Assembly: GCA_003550325.1 (NCBI GenBank)
Contig: QKWP01001119.1
Span: 9,264 to 73,263 of the forward strand
Source of the DNA: Gigaspora rosea
Lineage: Eukaryota > Glomeromycota > Glomeromycetes > Diversisporales > Gigasporaceae
DNA: 64,000 bases
Direction: 5' to 3'
In this document: positions 56,386 to 64,000 of the stretch, piece by piece
How the letters are laid out: each line of letters begins with the position of its first letter
Position numbering within the stretch: the first letter of the stretch is position 1
Made by a program: the position numbers and the translations under genes
Notes under the pieces: generated by a model
What the model was told of the DNA's origin: nothing
The model's database searches: none
The model's input: only the letters and a program-made list of their open reading frames with translations

Positions 56386-59039
56386 ATGGCACCTAGAAAA
56401 ATGCGTAAGTGGATAAAATAAAGATTTAAAATTTTCTATATTTTTTTATTAAATAAAAATTTATAGATTTTACCAGAAATAAAGCTCGCGCTATACCAGT
56501 ATCATCCAAAAAACCAACTTCTGTCAAAATTCGGGCACAAAATGCTATTAGTAAGTTATTTATTCATTTTTACAATAAAAACCATTGTATCTATACATAG
56601 ATACTTAATAATTTCCTAATATTCCCTGATAAAATAACACAAAAATTCGGTTCCCAGAGCACTAGCTTCGTCTTTGGAAAACAAGCAATGTATTCAAAAA
56701 TCCATGAATGACCAAGATCAAATAGCTGAGCCTTCAGTTGGTGCAATTGACGAACCCCATTTAGTGGAAAATGATAATCACAAAGAGGCAATGGGTATTT
56801 GTGATATATGTGATTTAAATAACCACTTTAATATAGTCAACCGCTTATTTGTACTTAAATTATAAACATTCTAGATTATCACATGGATACTACTAACAAT
56901 AGTATATACAAAATGTTTTTACTTCTATTAATATCTCGTATTAAAAAAGAATCTATATACGGGTCTTGTTATATTATATTACTTACATATTCATTATCAT
57001 ATTCATTATAATCATTACTTATCTAGTTAATGATTCTAACACGTCTGAAGAGTCAACATTCAGAAGAGCCTCACGCACTGTAGACAAGACTTCACATGTG
57101 ACAGCGCTAACTTTAACCCTACCAAGATATACAAATAAGAGTAAGAAATTGGCAAAAGTCTATTAAAAAAATTCTGTATATGGATTTTGGTTATATTATT
57201 CATTATAATTACCTTATTTAGTTAATGATTCTAACACATCTGAGGAGTCAACATTCGAAAGAACCTCGCACACTATAGTTAATGATTCTAATACGTCTGA
57301 GGAGCCAACATTCGGACAAGCCTCACACACTATAGATGATGATTTAGCAAGCAAGGCTTCATATATGACAACAATAGCTTCAACCTTACCAAGATCTACC
57401 AATGAGGGTAAGAAATTGGCAAAAATCTATTAAAAAAATCTGTATATAGATCTTGTAGGTAGGTTAGTCATAGCAAAAAAATGTCAAGATTATATGAACA
57501 GAGATTGTTTCTGGGCATGTTTAGAGCACATAACCTGATAATTTGATAATTTATATTTATTATCATAATAGTTTATATAACATATTATTTATTGGACTAT
57601 GTAATATTATTTATCAAACTATGATATTTTTTTGCTGTGACTAACCTATACTTCTATTAATACTACTTATTCATTATAATTATTGCTGTATTTAGTTAAT
57701 GATTCTAACACATCTGAGAAGTCAGCATTCAAGAGAGCTCATACTACAATGACATCACCAATTTCTATAGCTGAAGATTTGGCAAGCAAGATTTCACATA
57801 CTTCACATGTGACAACAGTGGCTCCAACAGCCCTACAAGGTTCTACAAACAAAGGTAAGATTTTGAAAAAAAGTTGATGTTGCAAGATAATAGCTTTATA
57901 TATTAACATTTCTAATTATAGTAATTGTTAATTTTTTTTCTTTTAATGGTACTTATTCTATCATTTACTATGAACAAATATAAAACTATATGATTAAAAT
58001 TTCACATATTTTAATAGATAATGAAATCAATTTTGAGAGCTATAATTCATTTCTAATGACCAATGTGAGGCTTTGCGATACATCTAATGAATTCAAGGCT
58101 GCATTATGGGTAGCTCAGCATCCAAGAGTTTTAGATTTAGCTATAAGAATTCAAGGAGCAATGGTAGTCAAACTATCAGATAATGATAATAATGTTACAT
58201 CGCACTTGTGAGATTAATTCTTCGTATAATCCGTTTCTTGTACGTAAAAATAGGACTTTACTTTCTTCTTGTAAATAAAATTTCATATGCTAAAATTAAA
58301 GTATTATAAGTTTATATATTTAGTAGTTGTTGAAATAATGAAATCTTTACCTGATTGATTTCAATAGTTTTTGGTATAAAATCAAATGATTGTATAGTAT
58401 TCAATTTAAAAGTCTGATCCTAATATGCCGGCATTGATTAGAGATGTAGAAAACTGGTTTGATACATACCGATATAAACTTCATCTTTCTATTCTAAATC
58501 TTGCATGTCAATTTTCAAATATCTATGAATGGTAAGTATGTAATTAGTAACTATAATGCCTGTTATCCGAAGCTCAAATCACATTGTACTTTAAATTTTA
58601 AATTTATATATCTATTTTTTGCTACTTGGTCAAGATTTGAAAATACAAATCTTATTAAAATCCACATATGCTATTTTATTAACAACTCTAACCCTATATC
58701 TTAATCTAACTTTAACTATACCAACAAATTTCAACATTGATCTTAAAAGATTTTGAGCTCGGGTAGCAGACATAATAGCAATTTAATAAAAAATAATATT
58801 ATGTAATAATTATTTATTTATTAATTTTTAGGCAAGACGAACCTTTAATGCATGACTTAAATATATTTATTAATGGAGATATATGGAGACAAACGCTTCA
58901 GCTGCATCTAAAATCAACAGATATGCCAGCACTAAAAAGAGATCTGGAAATGTATAAACTGTTTGGTGTTTTTGTACGCCAAGCCATTAAAGAAGTAATT
59001 ATTGCTATGGAAATGATCATGATACACAAACTGCAATAA
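56386..59039 (+). CDS. Unknown multi-exon gene with a tandemly duplicated Ser/Thr-rich exon
   Basis: Exons 56386-56404, 56467-56550, 56660-56794, 57027-57140, 57222-57407, 57696-57854, 58018-58193, 58413-58531 and 58832-59039 join with consistent phases. All donors and acceptors are GT-AG; the donor at 58194 (GTTACA) is weak. The start gives MAPRKMHFTRNKARAIPVSS, a basic leader. Exons 4, 5 and 6 each begin with (V/I)NDSNTSE(E/K)(S/P) and are phase 1-1, so each can be added without shifting the frame; exon 5 contains the opening motif twice. They code for low-complexity Ser/Thr-rich, probably disordered sequence. The C-terminal exons are compact (NWFDTYRYKLHLSILNLACQ, then LNIFINGDIWRQTLQLHLK and YKLFGVFVRQAIKEV) and look like a folded helical domain I do not recognise. 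The frame stops at 59037-59039, but a better coding frame (AIKDYDEYIIDLKIPTKFG) continues to 59122, so a one-base indel near 59010 is likely. Confidence 0.65.
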
Positions 59040-59182
59040 AAGATTATGATGAATATATAATTGACTTAAAAATTCCAACCAAGTTTGGTATAGTTAAATC
59101 ACTACATATTTTGGAATCTTAAGCCGGACACCATTCTTACAAATATATGATTACATAAATGTTTCGTTAGTTAACAATTACG

Positions 59183-59446
59183 CAGAATAAATAGATTAGA
59201 ATTCAAAAAAAATGCATCTGTCTAAGTAATTCCAAAATTAATGGTAATTATTCATATGGCTAGATTTATTTGCTGAAGAAAGTATGTAACTTCTAGATTA
59301 TGCGAATATAAACAGAATAAATAGATTAGAAATCAAAAAAAAAAAATGCATCTGTCTAAGCAATTCCAAAATTAATGATAATTATTCATATGGCTAGATT
59401 TATTTGCTGAAGAAAGTATGTAACTTCTAGATTATGTGAATATAAT
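59183..59446 (+). repeat. 130-bp direct tandem duplication
   Basis: Two copies of a 130-base unit starting CAGAATAAATAGATTAGAA and containing TGCATCTGTCTAAG lie head to tail just downstream of the duplicated-exon gene, nearly identical apart from the A-tract length and a few substitutions. Confidence 0.75.
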
Positions 59447-59589
59447 ATTCTTTTATATTTTTCTAAAATATTGTTTTATTACATTTTGTTATTTATTTAT
59501 TCATTAATAAGTTATAATTTTTTTTACTATTTTTATTCTGGAATATAGTTAAAAGTAGTAATATAAATAATTAAATATTAATTTGTATT

Positions 59590-59871
59590 TACTGTTGAAC
59601 CTCTCAAACATTCTAAGACTAATATCTATGGTAAACAGAATTTGTACTGGTATTGAGAAGTTATCAGGTTTGAAGCTATTACAAACTACTGTTGAACTTT
59701 CAAATCTGATATGTATAGTGAACAGAATTTGTACTAGTTTAAAAAGTTATTAGATTTGAAAATATTGCAAACCATTATTTATATAGCAGAAATGAAGTTA
59801 GTAGATTAATATTTTATCAGATTTGAAGGGGTTATATTTTGACAGGATTGGTTGTAGAAGATTCAACAGTA
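59590..59871. repeat. Element with TACTGTTGAA ends and an internal duplication
   Basis: TACTGTTGAAC at the left is matched by GATTCAACAGTA at the right. The first 97 bases are duplicated imperfectly from 59687 (TACTGTTGAACTTTCAAA). No gene. Confidence 0.5.
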
Positions 59872-60279
59872 ATTAAATTATTATCTGTTAATTATATTAT
59901 TATAATCTTTTAATAATAAAATAATTATCTTTTAGCATTTAAATTATTATCTTTTAATAAATAAATTATTATTTATTAATTATATTATGAATAAATGTTC
60001 TTGTCACAGTCTGCCTGTTGCATGTAAGGTTTGGGTTACATGGATTTTTAGTTATTATCGGTTGTACTAATTGAGATATTACAAATACGCATGTAACATG
60101 ATATTGCAATTACATTCGTTCAAAATTTTAATGCCACATGCTCAACAGAATTCAATGTAAGTTTTTTAAAATTGATTTTAAAAAATTCTATCGAATTCTT
60201 TTAGATAGTTGTTGAGAAAATCTGTACAAAAATTAAGAAAAATTCAATTTGGTACATAGAGAATTACACGATGTTCGGT

Positions 60280-61139
60280 TAGGGTGTCCAGGATTATGAT
60301 CCGGTAAATGCCAAATTATGCATCCGGTAAATTGCAAATTATGCGAATTATGCGGACCCCATGATTAAGGTTAAAAAAAATTTTGCTGACCAACCAAATT
60401 TCAAGATCTTCTGTAATGCAAGACAAATTTTATAACCGTCTATGAAACTGTTTTTACGTGTTATAAAATTTTATTATAAATAATATTTTCGAACTCTAAC
60501 CTTATTGCAAGATTTTATCCCTAATCTACCACGAAATTTTACTAGAAATTTTTTTTGTGTTCTATTTTTGCCCGTGGTATGTACTAAAATTATCTGCAAC
60601 TTAAATTGTACAACCAATAGTGTGTATAATCAATAATTGTTACTACATTCGAGGTGTTAAGAATTCAGTATGTGATTTTAGTATGATTTTATCAAACCTT
60701 ACTATAGAGTTTGCTTAATTATCACGCCTCATAGAATTTAGGGTTAGCTCTACCAGAAATTATGATTAATTCCAGCCGGGTTTTTTAGGGAGTGATGGTA
60801 CGGTTTGATAAAATCACATCCGTACCATACTGATCTGTAATTCCCTACAATCGGATCTATTAATTTTAAAGTGTAGATACTATGATAGTTTAGCCAGCAT
60901 TATTCACATGATCCTACTCGGAATTAGCCAGCGTTAGAGTATAATATAGGCCGACTTGATAATACACTCTGTAATTTAATCTGTGTAACGACAATTGACC
61001 AATAGAAATTCCCTTATACGAGAGAAAGGATAAATTATGCGAGATTATGCGGGCTTCAAATTATGCGAAATCGCATATTTTATGCGCTATAAGGTGAATT
61101 ATGCGAATATTATGCCGGATCATAATCCTGGACACTCTA
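60280..61139. mobile_element. 860-bp non-autonomous hAT element with perfect 8-bp target duplication
   Basis: The ends TAGGGTGTCCAGGATTATGA and (reversed) TAGAGTGTCCAGGATTATGA continue into TCCGG. TGTTCGGT flanks both sides (60272-60279 and 61140-61147). ATTATGCG/GCAAATTATGC subterminal repeats lie inside both ends, as in hAT elements where the transposase binds. The interior encodes nothing convincing, so it must be mobilised in trans. The decayed hAT transposase that starts 150 bp away is a separate insertion, because this element is already closed by its own duplication. Confidence 0.85.
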
Positions 61140-61287
61140 TGTTCGGTACATGCAAAATCACGTGATCTGGTACGTGTCCGTAGACGATCCACTAGAACAG
61201 GGACCCTATAAAATTTCAATAACATTACATAAATATTGTTTTGGGTAACAGCAAAAAATGTTTTTTATTGCAATATCAAAATTCTAT

Positions 61288-63082
61288 CTAATTATGATTG
61301 AAATACATGATATTTAGCATTTGTGATGAATCTATTTTAAGATTTTGTCTATTATCTGCTAAAATATTATTGTAATTTGAAAAGCTTCGCTCAACTCCAC
61401 AAGAAGAAATCGGAAGCCAAATATATTCTTGTGCAATTTGGCTTAATTCAGGTAATTGTTATGATATTTTTTTCCCGAAACTCTGCTAAATTATCATATT
61501 CAATCATTGCTAATTCTAAGTTACAATAAATTGACCATTCGTACATTAAAGAAGAAGAAGGATTATTTAATTCATTAAATAATTTGATAAGCAAGAATAT
61601 CGCGATTAGCAGTAGTAAGGCGAATAAAACGTGGGTTGAAAATTTGAGTAGCTTGAAATAAAGGTCGTGCTGGGTGATTTTGAATATGATCAGTATATTT
61701 TTTGTGGGCTATATTAAAAGTGTTTTGAAAAATTGAAAAAAAAAGAATCGGGTGAGTAATTATTATCATTAATAAAGTCCCGAATATCAAAAGAAAGATT
61801 AGCGAAGTTTGATTATTCTGAATATATAAACCAAGCTGTTGAATGTGCGATTCAATATATGGAAAAACAGGAGTATTTTGAGTTTGAAAAAGTCTAATTC
61901 GGTTACAAAAACCTGAGCATAATATTTAATAAAACGAAGATAAACTTCAATTAAAAAGTTATGTTGTGAATTATTAAAAATTTCGACAATTTTTTCAACT
62001 GATGGGGAGAATTTTCATTACTTTCTTCATGATAAAACCCACGTAAATAAGTAAGGTGTTCTGTAACATAGAATGCCATACGAAGCCATGAACTCCATCT
62101 AGTCTTGTTATAAAGTGGAATCTTTTGTGGCTTTTCAACACCATGACGACATAAGTATAACAGATATCGGCTTCGTCGACTTTTACATCGTGCAATAGAT
62201 TACTGTATATCAGCAAGTAAACTTTTAACAATATCAAACTGCGAGATTGAAATCCATGCCTCACTAAAAATAAATTTATTAAATATTTATATTAATTATA
62301 TATTAATATAAATATATATTTAATAAACATACCTGATTAGATTTAAAATATGAGCTATACATGCCATATGGATAACTTGGGGCATTACAGGCTTTAAAAT
62401 ATTTTGAAAGCACTTTTTCATGTACGATGCAGAGTTTGAGACAAAAAGTCGTGAAGCATTAAATGGGATAGACCATTCAATTAGAGTTCTAAGAATAATT
62501 TGGCCCACTGTCGTGTTGTTAACTTCATTGAGAAAGTACACTAAAACTAACTTAGTTTTATTTTTATAGTTAAATAAATATTGATCACACTCCTAGCGCA
62601 ATCATCAGTTGTTTCATCAGCAATAAATGCAACGGGTTTACCAAAAAATTCTAATTTAATCGCTGCAATATGTTTTTCATACACTGGTCTTAGATAATTC
62701 TGCCTTAAAGTTTCAGCTGAAGGAATTGAACTACCATTAATAAGATTATTCTTGAGCCATGGACGTAAATTGTCAACCTTTTCCAGCGGAATATTAGCAC
62801 CTATAAATGCTTCAACTAAATCTAAAGTCGAATCCTTTTTTTTTTGAGCTATGCTTATTGATGTATGTAATGTTTGTTGCTTTAATCTTAATTCACGTTG
62901 TTCTTTCGCGGTTTTGTTTACAATATGTTTCGTACTGTTAATATGTGTTGTAATTGTTGATTTTATTTCATGGTTAATAGGTACGTCACAAAATCGACAC
63001 ATTAAAAATCCATGATCCTCAAAAAATGTTCTTGAAACTCATTTGCACGGCTTGTTACAGAAACTTGACGTGCTGGTGGCAT
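61288..63082 (-). pseudogene. Decayed hAT-family transposase
   Basis: Read on the minus strand from an ATG at 63082: MPPARQVSVTSRANEFQEHF, then, one base out of frame, CRFCDVPINHEIKSTITTHI with spaced Cys and His residues like a zinc finger, and FGKPVAFIADETTDDCARSV. A later block carries NEVNNTTVGQIILRTLIEW, FNASRLFVSNSASYMKKC and QVIHMACIAHILNLIR; then KIPLYNKTRW and LRMAFYVTEHLTYLRGFY; and finally the hAT dimerisation region YIWLPISSCGVERSFSNYNN, ending at the stop 61288. The order and motifs are those of CGG-binding-protein-like hAT transposases. The frame is broken near 63023 (a T run one base short), near 62565, and in several places between 61450 and 62260, with stops. It is inactive in this copy, or badly sequenced. 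Confidence 0.75.
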
Positions 63083-63515
63083 TTTAACTACAAGTTATTT
63101 AAAAAAAAATAGCAACAAAGATTACTGCTTGTAGTTTTGTGACGTTACCATTAAAAATTAAAGTATTAAAATATCTTACCAAAGGTAGACGTATTTTTTT
63201 CTTTTTTTTTTTTAATTAAAATCATCCAGAGATAGACGTAATCAGTATATCTTTGCTTAAATTTGTTAACTAGTTGCGAAAATACAAAGATCGGTTTCTC
63301 AAAACAGCCGGACGTGTTTAAAATATCTTTATAGCTAAGATTAGCGTTAACAATAGTAAAATCCAAAAAAAAAATTTATACTCATTAGATCATTAAGTTA
63401 CAGAACCAATATGCAAATCTGATTGGTGTATTAAAATAGCTGGCCAATCATACTTAATCTGGTGACAATAATATTCCTTTTATGAGAAGATATAATTTTT
63501 TATACTACGGTCATG
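63083..63515. other. AT-rich flank of the transposase
   Basis: Poly-A and poly-T runs (63100-63108, 63197-63211, 63364-63376); no terminal repeat of the hAT copy could be matched with the sequence near 61200. Confidence 0.35.
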
Positions 63516-63517
63516 CT

Positions 63518-63606
63518 TACATAGCCCAGTGGCCGTGGCGGTATTCCCCTGGCATAAGACCTGGGATGGGACTCCGAAGATCGGGGGTTCTATACCTAGA
63601 GGCACC
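63518..63606 (+). mobile_element. tRNA-like SINE head or tRNA pseudogene
   Basis: CATAGCCCAGTGGCCGTGGC has an A-box (TAGCCCAGTGG) and GGGTTCTATACC about 50 bases later fits a B box. The block is GC-rich in AT-rich surroundings and has a long arm between the boxes as in Ser/Leu tRNAs, but the acceptor stem does not pair convincingly. The internal pol III promoter and surroundings suggest a SINE. The remaining 63607-64000 holds no gene. Confidence 0.5.
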
Positions 63607-64000
63607 AACCGTCTTTTATAATTTTTAAAATTTTAACTCGTGATCCGCCGATCAATAATACAAGTTAGTTAGTGTAACGTGAGGCAAATCGTATTGCAGA
63701 GGCACTAATGTGTAATTTTTAAAATCTTGAATTAGAAGTAAAAGTATTAACAAAAACATTTTACTAGATGCTTCAAAAACACTACCCTGACTTCTTTAAA
63801 TCTTAGAATGATAATCAACCTGGATCGAGGTAAAAAAGATAGCGAAGACACCAAGTTTAATCATTTTTCAACATTCTTTTTTAACGACTATTTAAAAGAA
63901 AATTTTGACACTTTTATTTTTCGAAACTTTATTGCCCGAACTTTCACTTTACTTTCCTAGTCCAAGTACAATACTTCAATAAGCTGTTTAATTCATGTAA

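Noticed and set aside
60280-63082. Treating the hAT-type element and the hAT transposase relic as one autonomous transposon
   Set aside because: The 8-bp duplication closes the element at 61139, before the transposase starts, so they are separate insertions.
1-64000. CRISPR arrays, bacterial operons, riboswitches
   Set aside because: The genes have spliceosomal introns and the repeats are TIR elements, SINEs and coding repeats. No regular repeat-spacer pattern is present, and the window is eukaryotic.

Overview
The window looks like nuclear DNA of an arbuscular mycorrhizal fungus (Glomeromycotina, Rhizophagus-like). The reasons are very high A+T, small GT-AG introns in most genes, one intronless gene made of tens of TPR units, kinase fragments of the type expanded in these fungi, and dense short inverted-repeat elements between genes. 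This is inferred from sequence character; no database search was run.

Layout. 1-4.2 kb holds inverted-repeat elements, hairpins and a retroposon with a target-site duplication. 4.2-5.1 kb is a decayed protein kinase gene. 5.1-9.4 kb is repeats, including an interstitial TTAGGG tract. 9.5-10.3 kb has two small uncertain or decayed reading frames. 11.0-20.5 kb is a giant intronless TPR gene of roughly 90 units, broken once by a 10-base deletion. 20.9-26 kb mixes inverted-repeat elements, a kinase N-lobe fragment and two related decayed copies of an unknown gene. 27.3-28.9 kb carries exons of a decayed gene that may encode a 2-oxoglutarate/Fe(II) oxygenase-like protein. 31.8-33.7 kb is an intact six-exon cytochrome P450 gene. 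36.1-40.2 kb (minus strand) is an 18-exon ABCG-type transporter gene with five one-base homopolymer length errors or mutations. 42-50 kb has no convincing gene and is a stack of nested terminal-inverted-repeat elements. 51.1-52.3 kb (minus) is a decayed vWA-domain gene. 56.4-59.1 kb (plus) is a gene of unknown function with a tandemly duplicated exon. 60.3-63.1 kb holds a hAT-like non-autonomous element with a perfect 8-bp target duplication beside a decayed hAT transposase (minus). A tRNA-like SINE head lies near 63.5 kb.

The genes do not form a pathway or operon. Probably functional genes are the P450, the ABC transporter (if the indels are sequencing errors), the TPR gene (same caveat) and the duplicated-exon gene. 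The most interesting features are the coding minisatellite with a 714-bp higher-order repeat, the exon-duplication gene, and the nested mobile elements whose target duplications can be read directly.
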